Position numbers and translations under genes: made by a program. A DNA stretch of 64,000 bases from Stenotrophomonas maltophilia (lineage in GTDB: Bacteria; Pseudomonadota; Gammaproteobacteria; Xanthomonadales; Xanthomonadaceae): the NCBI RefSeq assembly GCF_039555535.1, contig NZ_CP154630.1, positions 1,811,001 to 1,875,000 of the forward strand. The letters run 5' to 3'. Below, piece after piece: positions 11,692-20,219 of this stretch. The first letter of the stretch is position 1. Each line of letters begins with the position of its first letter. Below the pieces are notes generated by a model. It saw nothing but the letters and a program-made list of their open reading frames with translations. It ran no database searches and was not told the DNA's origin.

Positions 11692-12420
11692 GTGAAGGCC
11701 AGCAAGTCCGCCACGCTCAACCAGCGTATCCGCAGCGATCTGGAAAGCCGCATCCTCAGCGGGGAGTGGGCGCCGGGCTTCCGTATTCCCTACGAGCACG
11801 AGCTGATGGAACAGTACGGCTGCTCGCGGATGACGGTGAACAAGGTGCTGACCGCGCTGGCCGAGAGCGGCATGATCGAGCGTCGCCGTCGTGCGGGTTC
11901 GTTCGTAGCGCGGCAGCCGCCGCACCTGGAGCAGGTGGCGCTGGAAATTCCCGATATCGCCATGGAGGTCGGCTCGCGCGGCCACCTGTACGGCTACCGG
12001 CTGCTGCAGCGCGAGCTGCGCCTGGCCGAAAGCAGCAATGCCGGCGAGGTGGAGCTGGCCGGCCAGCAGCAGCTGCTGGCGATGCGCTGCCTGCATCTGG
12101 CCGATGGCCGCCCGCTGGCACTGGAGCATCGCCTGATCAGCCCCGTCGGCGTGCCCGAGGTGCTGGAGGTCGATTTCAGCACCACCGCGCCTGGCAGCTG
12201 GCTGCTGCAGAACGTGTCGTGGACGCGCGCGCAGCACCGCATCAGTGCCTGGGGCGCGGACACCGCCAGCGCCCAGCTGCTGGACGTGAAGCCCGGCACC
12301 GCCTGCCTGGTGATCGAGCGCCTGACCTGGCGCGGCGAACAGCCGATCACCCGCGTGCGGCAGGTGTTCCTGGGGGATGCCTGGGACCTGGTGGCGCGCT
12401 TCGCGCCGGGCGCGCGATAG
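11692..12420 (+). CDS. hutC: HutC histidine-utilisation repressor, GntR family
   Basis: The 242-residue protein starts with GTG at 11692. An N-terminal winged helix-turn-helix (about residues 5-75; 'YEHELMEQYGCSRMTVNKVLTAL' seen as YEHELMEQYG..TVNKVL) is followed by a UTRA effector domain (about residues 95-235, 'YGYRLLQRELR', 'ALEHRLI'). HutC represses the hut operon and is released by urocanate. The C-terminal 'FLGDAWDLVARFAPGAR' is typical of the family. It lies directly downstream of hutF and is autoregulated if the operator between hutI and hutF is the real binding site. Confidence 0.93.
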   Translation: MKASKSATLNQRIRSDLESRILSGEWAPGFRIPYEHELMEQYGCSRMTVNKVLTALAESGMIERRRRAGSFVARQPPHLEQVALEIPDIAMEVGSRGHLYGYRLLQRELRLAESSNAGEVELAGQQQLLAMRCLHLADGRPLALEHRLISPVGVPEVLEVDFSTTAPGSWLLQNVSWTRAQHRISAWGADTASAQLLDVKPGTACLVIERLTWRGEQPITRVRQVFLGDAWDLVARFAPGAR

Positions 12421-12514
12421 GGATTCCATCCACGCATGGCGTGGATCAACGGGTCTGGAACGGCTGTCGTCTTGAACTCTGTTGATGCGTGTGTACGATG
12501 TGTATCGTCCCTGC

Positions 12515-12697
12515 ATGAAGAGCAGGGACCTCATCCGGGATCTGGAGGCGGCAGGTTGGACCTGTTGCAGGATTCGGGGATCCCATCATGTATTCGTGCA
12601 CCCGCACCGGTCCCACATCATCACCGTGCCTCACCCCCAAAAGGATCTGGGCAAGGGTCTGGTGCTGGCGCTGCGGAAACTGGCAGGACTGACGTAG
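12515..12697 (+). CDS. hicA: HicA-type mRNA interferase toxin
   Basis: The 60-residue protein has the HicA double-stranded-RNA-binding-like fold, with 'MKSRDLIRDLEAAGW' at the start and the catalytic-histidine motif 'GSHHVFVHP' near residues 25-33, then 'ITVPHP'. HicA toxins cleave mRNA and are held inactive by HicB. The ATG at 12515 was chosen because it gives the canonical HicA N-terminus. The longer frame from 12482 adds eleven atypical residues. hicB follows 8 nt later with a strong AGGAGG site. This is a small stabilising or stress module placed between hutC and a REP element. Confidence 0.9.
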   Translation: MKSRDLIRDLEAAGWTCCRIRGSHHVFVHPHRSHIITVPHPQKDLGKGLVLALRKLAGLT

Positions 12698-12705
12698 GAG
12701 GTCCC

Positions 12706-13098
12706 ATGCGCTATCCAGTCTTGATTGAGGCCGGCGATGAACGCACCGCGTGGGGTGTCATCGTTCCCGATCTGCAGGGGTGCTTCTCGGCGGCCGACAC
12801 GCTTGACGATGCACTCAGTGCGGCCGAGGAATCTGCGCTTGCCTGGATCGATGCGGCCCTGGATGAGGGGCGCTCGATTCCGAATCCTTCTGCGCCACAG
12901 AAGATCGTCGCCGAGGCTCCCAGTGGTACGGCCTGGATTCTTGCCTACATCTGCATTGATCCATCCCTGCTGGACGACACCATCGAGCGGGTCAACATCA
13001 GCCTGCCGCGTCGCATCCTGGCGAGGCTGGATGCGCAGGCCAGGGCGGCCGGCGAATCCCGCTCCAGTTACATTGCGCATCTCGCGGCGTTGGGCTGA
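12706..13098 (+). CDS. hicB: HicB-type antitoxin
   Basis: The 130-residue protein begins at the ATG preceded by TAGGAGGTCCC. The N-terminal part ('MRYPVLIEAGDERTAWGVIV', then 'PDLQGCFSAADTLDDAL') is the HicB RNase-H-like fold that covers the toxin active site. The C-terminal part ('VNISLPRRILARLDAQARAAGESRSSYIAHLA') is a ribbon-helix-helix DNA-binding domain, here recognised by VNISLPRRIL and SRSSYIAHL. The protein should neutralise HicA and repress the pair's promoter. The gene order toxin then antitoxin is usual for hicAB. Confidence 0.9.
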   Translation: MRYPVLIEAGDERTAWGVIVPDLQGCFSAADTLDDALSAAEESALAWIDAALDEGRSIPNPSAPQKIVAEAPSGTAWILAYICIDPSLLDDTIERVNISLPRRILARLDAQARAAGESRSSYIAHLAALG

Positions 13099-13109
13099 GC
13101 AGGCGCCAT

Positions 13110-13133
13110 GTAGAGCCGAGCCCATGCTCGGCT
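13110..13133. repeat. GTAG REP element
   Basis: A single 24-bp GTAGAGCCGAGCCCATGCTC-type palindrome directly follows hicB. A second, weaker palindrome (GATCCACGCCATGCGTGGAT) lies at 13187-13206 and a relative of it (ATCCACGCATGGCGTGGAT) at 12427-12445, flanking the hicAB pair on both sides. Confidence 0.8.
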
Positions 13134-13217
13134 GCTGTTCGCGTGATGGGCGATGAGTCGGGGGATTCGTGCATCGGGATTCAGTAGATCCACGCCATGC
13201 GTGGATGCTCGCCCCCA

Positions 13218-14252
13218 TCAATACGTGGCGCATTGCCGCCAGCGTACCGGCTCATTCACGCCGGGGCGGGCATTGAGCTGGATGCGCACGTTGCGCAGCG
13301 CGGGATAGCGCAGCACTTCCTCGCACACGCGTGGCCACACGGCTTCCAGTTCACCGGTGCGGTTGATCGCCAGGGTCTGCCGGGTCAGCCAGACACCGCT
13401 GGCGATACCAGGCTTGCCGGCCAGGGCGCGGGCCAGATCGGCCTGGAAGCGCTCCAGGGTGGCCGCGTCCGGATTGGGATTGCTGCGCTCATCGGTGGCC
13501 GCCGCCGTCGGCGAGGGCGCCGCAGTGATGGGCGATGCAGCCTCGCTCGCTTCGGGTGCTGCGTCGGCTGCGGGGGCGTCCGCTGGCGACGGGGCAGTCT
13601 CCACTGGCAACGGGGCAGTCTCCCCCGGCGCTGGGGTAACGGGCGCGGTGTCCTCCACATGCAGGCCCTGCAGGCCGAGCCCGACCAGCAGGCCCAGCGT
13701 CACCGAACCCAGCGCGGCGATAGCGATGCGGCGCAGCGCCTCATGCCGCGCACGGGTGCGCACGCGCGATTCGATGTCCGCCGGCAGGTAGGGTTGCAGC
13801 AACGGCCACAGGCGGGGGCCATCAAGGACTTCCACCGCCTGCTTCTCGGCAGCGCTGCGGCCATCGCGTTCGATCCGGCCTTCGGTCAGCAGCACGCCAC
13901 CCTTGGCGCCGGCCAGGCGCGCGGCGGCGCCCAGTTCGTTCACCGCGGCGGTACCAATGCGATAGGCCAGGCCGTGCTTGCACGACACCAGCCAGGTGTT
14001 GGGGCCATCGCTGAGCAGGAAGTCGCTGCTGGGCTCGCGTGATTCTTCGGTGGTATCGCTGAGTTCACGCAGGCCGCGCTGTTCGCGCAGCATGCGCTTG
14101 ACCAGCACCGAGAATTCGCGCCAATGCATGCCGGCCAGCGCCTGCAGGCCCAGTTGCATCTCCTTCTGCCGCCGCTTGATCCACCACAGATAGACAACGG
14201 CCAGGGAACAGGTAAGCAGGGCCGACAGCAGGGCCAGGATCCAGGGAAGCAT
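13218..14252 (-). CDS. Membrane-anchored Mrr-like restriction-endonuclease-fold protein
   Basis: Taken from the ATG at 14252, the protein has 344 residues (an upstream TTG/ATG frame to 14306 adds 18 atypical ones). A transmembrane helix occupies residues 2-25. A predicted PD-(D/E)xK nuclease domain of the Mrr type follows ('MHWREFSVLVKRML' and the catalytic-style 'DFLLSDGPNTWLVSCKHG', near residues 45-85). A second transmembrane segment ('IAIAALGSVTLGLLVGLGL') lies near residue 165, followed by an Ala/Pro/Thr-rich linker and a folded C-terminal domain of about 80 residues. The lysine after the cysteine fits the conserved xK. Function is unproven; it may sense or degrade foreign DNA at the membrane. 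No methylase is nearby. Confidence 0.65.
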   Translation of the reverse strand: MLPWILALLSALLTCSLAVVYLWWIKRRQKEMQLGLQALAGMHWREFSVLVKRMLREQRGLRELSDTTEESREPSSDFLLSDGPNTWLVSCKHGLAYRIGTAAVNELGAAARLAGAKGGVLLTEGRIERDGRSAAEKQAVEVLDGPRLWPLLQPYLPADIESRVRTRARHEALRRIAIAALGSVTLGLLVGLGLQGLHVEDTAPVTPAPGETAPLPVETAPSPADAPAADAAPEASEAASPITAAPSPTAAATDERSNPNPDAATLERFQADLARALAGKPGIASGVWLTRQTLAINRTGELEAVWPRVCEEVLRYPALRNVRIQLNARPGVNEPVRWRQCATY

Positions 14253-14375
14253 GCAGGAGGTGCGCGGAAGGGGCGAATGCGGAAGACGACAGTGTAAAGG
14301 TCGCACTATCCGGCTGGGTCAGGACGTTCCTGACAGGAAGCGTGACGGAACGCTCAGATCGGCATATGGCAGGCA

Positions 14376-14443
14376 CGAAAAACCCGCCAATCCTGAAGCC
14401 GTGAGGGGAGGGAACAAACGGCAGCCGAAGCGATTGGCGGGTT
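14376..14443 (-). terminator. Terminator-like hairpin after phasin gene
   Basis: An 11-bp stem (AACCCGCCAAT at 14381-14391 with ATTGGCGGGTT at 14433-14443) ends in a run of T when read on the minus strand. It lies about 45 nt beyond the stop of the phasin gene. The loop is long (41 nt) and contains a smaller internal GC-rich fold, so its strength is uncertain. Confidence 0.55.
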
Positions 14444-14489
14444 GCTCGCGATTGTCAATCAAAATTTATTGCATTGCAACAATCGATGT

Positions 14490-14981
14490 TCAGGGCACGC
14501 TGCCCGGCGACTGATGGCTGCCCGGTGCGGGGGCATCGGCGCCCGAGGCCGCACGGTTTTCCAGCTTGGCCAGCCGCGCGTGCAGGGCGTCGATACGGGC
14601 TTCCAGCGCGGTCACCTCGTCGGCAGTGGGCACGTGCAGGCGCTTGAGCACGCCCTGCACCTGGTCGTCGAAGGCCTTTTCGACCTTGTTCCAGGTGCCG
14701 GAGGCCTTCTCGCGGGCCTCATCCAGTGAGGTTTCCACGTTGTCGCGCCAGCCCGGACCCTGTTCGCCATTGCGTTCACGGCGGCGGGCTTCCCAGGCTT
14801 CGCCTTCCTTCACCAGGCCATCGAAGAAGCGGCTGCCCTCGGCCTGTGCGCGGCCCAAGGCCCCCAGGCCGGCCAGCCAGACCTGCTGGGCCGAGTCACT
14901 GAGCTTGCGCGAGAAGCGCTCGGCCTGGTCACCGAACGAGGCGTCGTCGTTGCGGCGGTCATCGTTTTCGTACTGGTTCAT
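14490..14981 (-). CDS. Phasin-family PHA granule-associated protein
   Basis: The 163-residue protein starts at the ATG 'MNQYENDDRR'. A charged N-terminus is followed by 'QQVWLAGLGALGRAQAEG' (near residues 35-52), the typical hydrophobic helix of PhaI/PhaF-type phasins. A long amphipathic helix and a C-terminal coiled coil ('EVTALEARIDALHARLAKLENR') complete the pattern. Phasins coat polyhydroxyalkanoate granules and control their number and size. The longer frame from 15413 is not supported because it crosses the neighbouring gene. It lies about 80 nt downstream of another PHA-associated gene on the same strand, suggesting one operon. Confidence 0.8.
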   Translation of the reverse strand: MNQYENDDRRNDDASFGDQAERFSRKLSDSAQQVWLAGLGALGRAQAEGSRFFDGLVKEGEAWEARRRERNGEQGPGWRDNVETSLDEAREKASGTWNKVEKAFDDQVQGVLKRLHVPTADEVTALEARIDALHARLAKLENRAASGADAPAPGSHQSPGSVP

Positions 14982-15061
14982 CGCACTTCCCGTGGGAGTT
15001 GGGCCTGGCCCGAGAGTAGCGCGCGTTGGCGTTGCACGGCCGTGACGGCCGCCGCCGGGGT

Positions 15062-15337
15062 TCAGCCCAGCTTTTCCTTCAGCACGCGCTGGATCTCGCC
15101 TTCGACCATGCCTTTCATCGCCGATAGCAGGAAGCCCAGCTTGGCGGTCACGCGCACAGCGCCCGGCTGCAGTTCGATCGCGCCATCCACGCCGCTGCCG
15201 GAAAAGTTCAGCACGTCGGCGGTCCAGGACGACTTCAGGCCGAAGCGCTCGGACAGCTTGGCGGCAACCTGTTCGATCGCGGCGCGTGCCTGTGCGTCGG
15301 GCAGGGCGTGGGCGTGGCGGACATCGATGGTGGACAT
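15062..15337 (-). CDS. Polyhydroxyalkanoic acid system family protein
   Basis: The 91-residue protein begins at ATG 15337, with AGGAG eight bases upstream on the minus strand. The sequence 'MSTIDVRHAHALP' and then 'AKLSERFGLKSSW' and 'LGFLLSAMKGMVEGEIQ' fits the small PHA granule-region family often found next to phasins. Its exact job is unknown; an accessory role in granule formation is inferred from the neighbour. A longer frame to 15409 has no ribosome site and is not preferred. Confidence 0.75.
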   Translation of the reverse strand: MSTIDVRHAHALPDAQARAAIEQVAAKLSERFGLKSSWTADVLNFSGSGVDGAIELQPGAVRVTAKLGFLLSAMKGMVEGEIQRVLKEKLG

Positions 15338-15462
15338 GCGGGCTCCTGGCGCAGGGCGGGGATGATCTATGAGGGCGAGCATTGTGCGCATCGAGGGCCG
15401 TCGCGCCAAGCACTCATCGCAGGTTCTTCTTCGTTGGCGGCCAACCTGCTAGGCTGCGCCGC

Positions 15463-16269
15463 GTGCAGAACCTGCTTGTTCACTTCAGTCAACAACAACA
15501 GCCCGACCAGCCGCTGCGGCCCGGGGTGCAACGCATCGTGCGCCAGGCCAACGGCAGCGTACGGCTCGGCGACGCCGGCCACGGCGCCCTGCTGCTGGCG
15601 CAGTTCTGCATGGATGATCGCGGCCTCTGGCTGCAGGTCGGCAACGGTATCCGTGGCATCCACGTGAATGGTCGCCCGGTGCGCCGCATGGCCCTGCTGC
15701 GTGCGGGCGATGCGGTGTACGTGGACGGCGTGGAAATGGTCCTGCAGGGTGAGGTGGAAAGCCTGCTGCAGGCGCCCGCACCGAAGAACGACGACGGCAA
15801 CGATGAGCAGCAGCGTCTGCTGCGTGGTGTCGGCGGCCTGCATCATGGCCGCAGTTTCACCCTGTCGCGTGCCCGCCTGGTCGGTCGCGGCAGTGAGGCC
15901 GACATCGCCATCGACGACCCGGCCTTCGCCGAACAGCACGCCCGCGTGGAAGTGCACGGTGATCGTGTGTTGCTGCGCGACCTCGGCAGTGCCGACGGCA
16001 CCCGGGTCAACGGCGTGGCCGTGCGCCACTGCTGGCTGCAGGCCGGCGATCAGGTGGTGTTCGATGGCCAACACCGTTTCGTGCTGGAAGTGCCGCATGA
16101 TCCACGTCGGCGTCCGCTGCCGGCCGAGGACGAGTCCAGCGAGGACGCGGAACAAGCGCCGGTGCTGCCTGCTGCACCGCGCAGGGTCCGGCGCTGGCCG
16201 TGGCTGCTGGCCAGCGCCTTGTTGCTGGCGGCAGTGCTCAGCCTGCTGCTCTGGTTCGGCGCGCGCTGA
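15463..16269 (+). CDS. FHA-domain membrane protein
   Basis: The 268-residue protein uses GTG at 15463. The N-terminal half ('QPLRPGVQRIVRQANG', 'IHVNGRPVRRMALLRAGDAVYVDG' seen as IHVNGRPV..LLRAGD) looks like a degenerate FHA-like domain. A clear FHA domain spans about residues 130-215 with 'LVGRGSEADIAIDD', 'AEQHARVEV' and 'GSADGTRVNG', the phosphothreonine-binding loops. After a charged linker, a single transmembrane helix ('WLLASALLLAAVLSLLLW') anchors the C-terminus. Such proteins read Ser/Thr kinase signals, but no kinase is adjacent. It runs divergently from the PHA genes and is followed by REP elements and serC. Confidence 0.75.
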   Translation: MQNLLVHFSQQQQPDQPLRPGVQRIVRQANGSVRLGDAGHGALLLAQFCMDDRGLWLQVGNGIRGIHVNGRPVRRMALLRAGDAVYVDGVEMVLQGEVESLLQAPAPKNDDGNDEQQRLLRGVGGLHHGRSFTLSRARLVGRGSEADIAIDDPAFAEQHARVEVHGDRVLLRDLGSADGTRVNGVAVRHCWLQAGDQVVFDGQHRFVLEVPHDPRRRPLPAEDESSEDAEQAPVLPAAPRRVRRWPWLLASALLLAAVLSLLLWFGAR

Positions 16270-16295
16270 TCCGCATCCGCCGGGTCCGCTCTGGT

Positions 16296-16375
16296 GGGTG
16301 CCGACCTTGGTCGGCACGCTCCTCCGGCGGGCATGACGCCTGACGGCGTACGCCGACCAAGGTCGGCGACTACCG
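16296..16375. repeat. GCCGACC-type REP inverted pair
   Basis: A TGCCGACCTTGGTCGGCAC palindrome at about 16298-16317 faces CGCCGACCAAGGTCGGCG at about 16351-16368 followed by ACTAC, the reverse GTAG head. This is a third stem subtype of the REP repeats and separates the FHA gene from serC. Confidence 0.8.
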
Positions 16376-16486
16376 GAGCATTGCTGCGGGCCAATGGATT
16401 CCAATGAAACCAAATTTCCCTTGCGCCACAAGGCCGCAAGGCTGGTGCACTGCGGCATACTAGGGGTCTTGCCCCACAGGTGTGAC

Positions 16487-17572
16487 ATGACGCGCGCGTT
16501 CAACTTCAGTGCCGGCCCTGCAACCTTGCCGGAATCGGTCCTGCGCCAGGCGCAGGCGGAAATGCTGGACTGGCACGGTTCCGGTGCCTCCATTGTGGAA
16601 ATGAGCCATCGCGGCGCGGAATTCATGTCGGTGGCCGCCGAGGCCGAGGCCGACCTGCGTCGCCTGCTCGATATCCCCGACGACTATGCGGTGCTGTTCC
16701 TGTCCGGTGGCGCCACCACTCAGCAGGCGCTGATCCCGCTCAACTTCGCCGCCCCCGGCCAGCGCGCCGACTATGTGGTCAGTGGCCACTGGGGCAAGAC
16801 CGCGGTCAAGCAGGCCGGTGTCTACGTCGACGTCAACATCGCCGCCAGCAGTGAGGGCGACGGATACCGCACCTTGCCGCCGCGTGCCGATTGGCAGCTC
16901 TCGCCCGGTGCGGCCTACGTGCACATCACCGCCAACGAGACCATCCACGGCGTCGAGTTCCGTGATGTGCCCGACACCGGCAACGTCCCGTTGATCGCCG
17001 ATTTCAGTTCGTCCATCGCCAGCGAGCCGCTGGATGTGCGCCGCTACGGCGTGATCTACGCCGGCGCGCAGAAGAACCTCGGTCCGGTCGGCATCGCGGT
17101 GATGATCATCCGCCGTGACCTGCTCGAACGCAGTGGCCAGCCGCGCGCGGACATCTTCGATTACCGCTCGCACGTCGCCCGCGATTCGATGCTCAACACC
17201 CCGCCGACCTGGAACTGGTATCTGGCCGGCCTGGTGTTCAAGTGGATGCTGGCCGAGGGCGGCGTGACCGAGTTCGCCAAGCGCAACGCCGCCAAGGCCG
17301 CGTTGGTATACGGCGCCATCGACGGCTCCGGCGGCTTCTACCGCAATGAGGTCGCACATGCGGCCCGTTCGCGGATGAACATCCCGTTCTTCCTGCCCGA
17401 TGCCGAACTCGACGCCCGTTTCGTCGCCGAAGCCAAGGCTGCCGGCCTGCTGGCGCTGAAGGGCCACAAGGTGGTCGGGGGCATCCGGGCCTCGCTGTAC
17501 AACGCCATGCCGCTGGCCGGGGCCGAGGCGCTGGTCGCTTTCATGGCCGATTTCCAGCAGCGTCACGGTTGA
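16487..17572 (+). CDS. serC: Phosphoserine aminotransferase
   Basis: The 361-residue, PLP-dependent enzyme makes phosphoserine from phosphohydroxypyruvate and also serves pyridoxine synthesis. It starts at the ATG giving '[15 protein letters not shown]', the canonical N-terminus. Other landmarks are 'FLSGGATTQ' near residue 73, '[13 protein letters not shown]' (the PLP-contacting aspartate) and the PLP lysine in '[12 protein letters not shown]' near residue 198. The final '[15 protein letters not shown]' contains phosphate-binding residues. It is followed after about 50 nt by pheA and then aroA, the standard serC-pheA-aroA arrangement in gammaproteobacteria. Confidence 0.97.
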   Translation: MTRAFNFSAGPATLPESVLRQAQAEMLDWHGSGASIVEMSHRGAEFMSVAAEAEADLRRLLDIPDDYAVLFLSGGATTQQALIPLNFAAPGQRADYVVSGHWGKTAVKQAGVYVDVNIAASSEGDGYRTLPPRADWQLSPGAAYVHITANETIHGVEFRDVPDTGNVPLIADFSSSIASEPLDVRRYGVIYAGAQKNLGPVGIAVMIIRRDLLERSGQPRADIFDYRSHVARDSMLNTPPTWNWYLAGLVFKWMLAEGGVTEFAKRNAAKAALVYGAIDGSGGFYRNEVAHAARSRMNIPFFLPDAELDARFVAEAKAAGLLALKGHKVVGGIRASLYNAMPLAGAEALVAFMADFQQRHG

Positions 17573-17623
17573 GCAATGAATGGCGCGCACCGTCGGGTGC
17601 GTGCCCCGCAACAGGGAATTCCG

Positions 17624-18823
17624 ATGGCAAGCAGCAAATCCAGCAAGAAGGCGCCGAAGAAAGCCGAACCGGCCAAGGACAGCGCGCCCACCAAGGCGAA
17701 GGGCAAGGCCAAGGCCGCGTCGAACCCGGCGCCCACCCTGGCGCCGCTGGCGCTGGCCGATGTGCGCTCGAAGATCGACCAGATCGACCGTGACATCCAG
17801 AACCTGATCGCCGAGCGCGCGCGTTTCGCCCACCAGGTCGGCAAGGCCAAGGGCAAGCTGGCCGCCGCTGTCGACTACTACCGCCCCGAGCGCGAAGCAC
17901 AGGTGCTGCGCATGGTGGTCGATCGCAATGAGGGGCCGCTCAGCGACGAGCTGCTGGTGCACGTCTACCGCGAGATCATGTCGGCCTGCCTGGCCCAGCA
18001 GGAGCCGCTGAAGATCGGCTACCTCGGCCCGGAAGGCACCTTCAGCCAGCAGGCCGTGCTCAAGCACTTCGGTCGCTCGGCGCTGGGCCTGCCGATGGCC
18101 AGCATCGAGGAAGTGTTCCAGGAAGTGGAAGCCGGCAATGCCGATTTCGGCGTGGTGCCGGTGGAGAATTCGGGGCAGGGCACCATCCAGATCACCCTGG
18201 ACATGTTCCTGACCTCCAACCTGAAGATCTGTGGCGAAGTGGAGCTGCGCGTGCAGCAGTACCTGATGTCGCGCAGCGGCCGCATCGAAGACATCGAGCG
18301 CATCTACGCGCACCCGCAGTCGTTCATGCAGACCTCGGCGTGGCTGCGTGCGAACCTGCCGAAGGCCGAAAAGATCCCGGTGTCGAGCAATGCCGAGGGT
18401 GCACGCCGTGCGCGCAACGCCGACGACGCGGCGGCCATCGGCGGCGAGAGCGCCGGCCATGTGTACGGCCTGAAGAAGGTGGTCACCAAGCCCATCCAGA
18501 ACGATGCCGACAACACCACCCGTTTCCTGGTGGTGGGCCGCAACATCTTCCCGACCTCCGGCCACGACCGTACCTCGGTGCTGGTGTTCATCCATGACAA
18601 GCCTGGTGCGCTGTTCGACGTGCTCAGCCCGTTCGCCCACCATGGCATCAGCATGAACCGCATCGAGTCGCGCCCGTCGCACCACGGCAAGTGGGAGTAC
18701 GGCTTCTTCATCGACCTGGCCGGCCACATCGACGACGCGCCGATGCAGGCTGCCCTGGCCGAACTGGAAGCGCACTCGGCGCAGATCAAGGTGCTCGGCT
18801 CCTACCCGGTGGCCGTGCCCTGA
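17624..18823 (+). CDS. pheA: Bifunctional chorismate mutase/prephenate dehydratase (P-protein)
   Basis: From ATG 17624 the protein has 399 residues. A Lys/Ala-rich tail of about 40 residues ('SSKSSKKAPKKAEPAK') precedes the AroQ chorismate mutase domain ('VRSKIDQIDRDIQNLIAER', about 45-125). The prephenate dehydratase domain ('IGYLGPEGTFSQQAV', 'TTRFLVVG', about 130-310) and a C-terminal ACT domain for phenylalanine feedback ('GALFDVLSPFAHHGISM', 'IESRPS') follow. The enzyme converts chorismate to phenylpyruvate. The frame opens at 17576, but ATG 17624 has ACAGGGA upstream and is preferred. The basic extension is unusual for PheA and its role is unknown. Confidence 0.95.
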   Translation: MASSKSSKKAPKKAEPAKDSAPTKAKGKAKAASNPAPTLAPLALADVRSKIDQIDRDIQNLIAERARFAHQVGKAKGKLAAAVDYYRPEREAQVLRMVVDRNEGPLSDELLVHVYREIMSACLAQQEPLKIGYLGPEGTFSQQAVLKHFGRSALGLPMASIEEVFQEVEAGNADFGVVPVENSGQGTIQITLDMFLTSNLKICGEVELRVQQYLMSRSGRIEDIERIYAHPQSFMQTSAWLRANLPKAEKIPVSSNAEGARRARNADDAAAIGGESAGHVYGLKKVVTKPIQNDADNTTRFLVVGRNIFPTSGHDRTSVLVFIHDKPGALFDVLSPFAHHGISMNRIESRPSHHGKWEYGFFIDLAGHIDDAPMQAALAELEAHSAQIKVLGSYPVAVP

Positions 18824-18899
18824 GTGCTGCTGCGGCGGCAACGGCCGCCGCTCCCTGATGCATCGCCGGCACTGCCGGTGTTTACGGAATGATCGAACG

Positions 18900-20207
18900 A
18901 TGAGCAACGCGCAACACTGGATTGCCCGCAAGGGCCAGCCGCTGCAGGGCAGCCTGACCATTCCCGGCGACAAGTCGGTCTCGCACCGCTCGGTGATGTT
19001 CGCCGCGCTGGCCGATGGCACCTCGCATATCGAAGGCTTCCTGGAAGGCGAAGACACCCGCGCCACCGCGCGCATCTTCAGCCAGCTCGGCGTGCGCATC
19101 GAAACGCCCAGCCCGTCGCAGCGGATCGTGCATGGCGTCGGCGTCGATGGGCTGAAGGCCCCAGACGCACCGCTGGACTGCGGCAATGCCGGTACCGGCA
19201 TGCGCCTGCTGGCCGGCCTGCTGGCAGGCCAGGCCTTCGATTGCACGCTGATCGGCGATGAATCGCTGTCGGGCCGCCCGATGCGTCGCGTCACCGGCCC
19301 GCTGTCGCAGATGGGCGCGAAGATCGACACCCAGGACGACGGCACGCCGCCGCTGCAGGTGCATGGCGGCCAGTCGCTGCACGGCATCGACTTCGCCTCG
19401 CCGGTGGCCAGCGCACAGATCAAGTCGGCGGTGCTGTTGGCCGGACTGTACGCGCAGGGCGAAACCCAGGTGACCGAACCGCATCCGACCCGTGACTACA
19501 CCGAGCGCATGCTGTCGGCGTTCGGCGTGGATATCGAATTCTCGCCGGGCAAGGCGTGCCTGCGTGGCGGCCAGCGCCTGCGTGCCACGGACATCGTGGT
19601 GCCGGCCGACTTCTCGTCTGCGGCGTTCTATCTGGTGGCCGCCAGCATCATTCCCGGCTCCGAACTGCGCCTGAAGCAGGTTGGCCTGAACCCGCGTCGC
19701 ACCGGCCTGCTGCACGCGCTGCGCCTGATGGGCGCGGACATCACCGAAGAGAATCCGGCCGAGCAGGGGGGTGAACCCGTTGCCGATCTGGTGGTGCGCT
19801 ACGCCCCGCTGAAGGGCGCACGCATTCCGGAAGCGCTGGTGCCGGACATGATTGACGAATTCCCCGCGCTGTTCGTGGCGGCCGCGGCCGCAGAAGGCCA
19901 GACCGTGGTGAGCGGTGCGGCCGAGCTGCGAGTGAAGGAATCCGATCGTCTCGGTGCGATGGCCACTGGCTTGCGCGCGCTGGGCATGCAGGTGGACGAA
20001 ACCGAAGACGGTGCCACCCTGCACGGTGGCGTGCGCTTGGGCAGCGGCACCATCGAAAGCCACGGCGACCATCGCATTGCCATGGCGTTCGCCATTGCCG
20101 GCCAGATCAGTGACGGCGAAGTGCGCATCAACGATATCGCCAACGTCGCCACGTCGTTCCCGGATTTCGACGGCCTTGCGCGCAGCGCCGGTTTCAACCT
20201 GGCCTGA
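18900..20207 (+). CDS. aroA: 3-phosphoshikimate 1-carboxyvinyltransferase (EPSP synthase)
   Basis: The 435-residue enzyme joins shikimate-3-phosphate and phosphoenolpyruvate to give EPSP, two steps before chorismate. It starts at ATG 18900 ('MSNAQHWIARKGQPL'). Family motifs are 'PGDKSVSHRSVMFAAL' near residue 24, 'DCGNAGTGMRLLAGLLAGQ' (signature 1, near residue 97) and 'RVKESDRLGAMATGL' (signature 2, near residue 343). The glycine-alanine pattern 'GNAGTGMR' resembles glyphosate-sensitive class I-like enzymes, but class was not tested. The gene follows pheA by 76 nt, completing the serC-pheA-aroA cluster. Confidence 0.97.
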   Translation: MSNAQHWIARKGQPLQGSLTIPGDKSVSHRSVMFAALADGTSHIEGFLEGEDTRATARIFSQLGVRIETPSPSQRIVHGVGVDGLKAPDAPLDCGNAGTGMRLLAGLLAGQAFDCTLIGDESLSGRPMRRVTGPLSQMGAKIDTQDDGTPPLQVHGGQSLHGIDFASPVASAQIKSAVLLAGLYAQGETQVTEPHPTRDYTERMLSAFGVDIEFSPGKACLRGGQRLRATDIVVPADFSSAAFYLVAASIIPGSELRLKQVGLNPRRTGLLHALRLMGADITEENPAEQGGEPVADLVVRYAPLKGARIPEALVPDMIDEFPALFVAAAAAEGQTVVSGAAELRVKESDRLGAMATGLRALGMQVDETEDGATLHGGVRLGSGTIESHGDHRIAMAFAIAGQISDGEVRINDIANVATSFPDFDGLARSAGFNLA

Positions 20208-20219
20208 CCGGCACCGCAA

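Noticed and set aside
10249..12534. 761-residue minus-strand frame opposite hutF and hutC
   Set aside because: Covers two well recognised genes on the other strand; composition (His/Gln/Ala-rich) is typical of a GC-driven antisense frame.
16460..19423. 987-residue minus-strand frame opposite serC, pheA and aroA
   Set aside because: Long only because of codon bias in three core genes; no signal, motif or start context.
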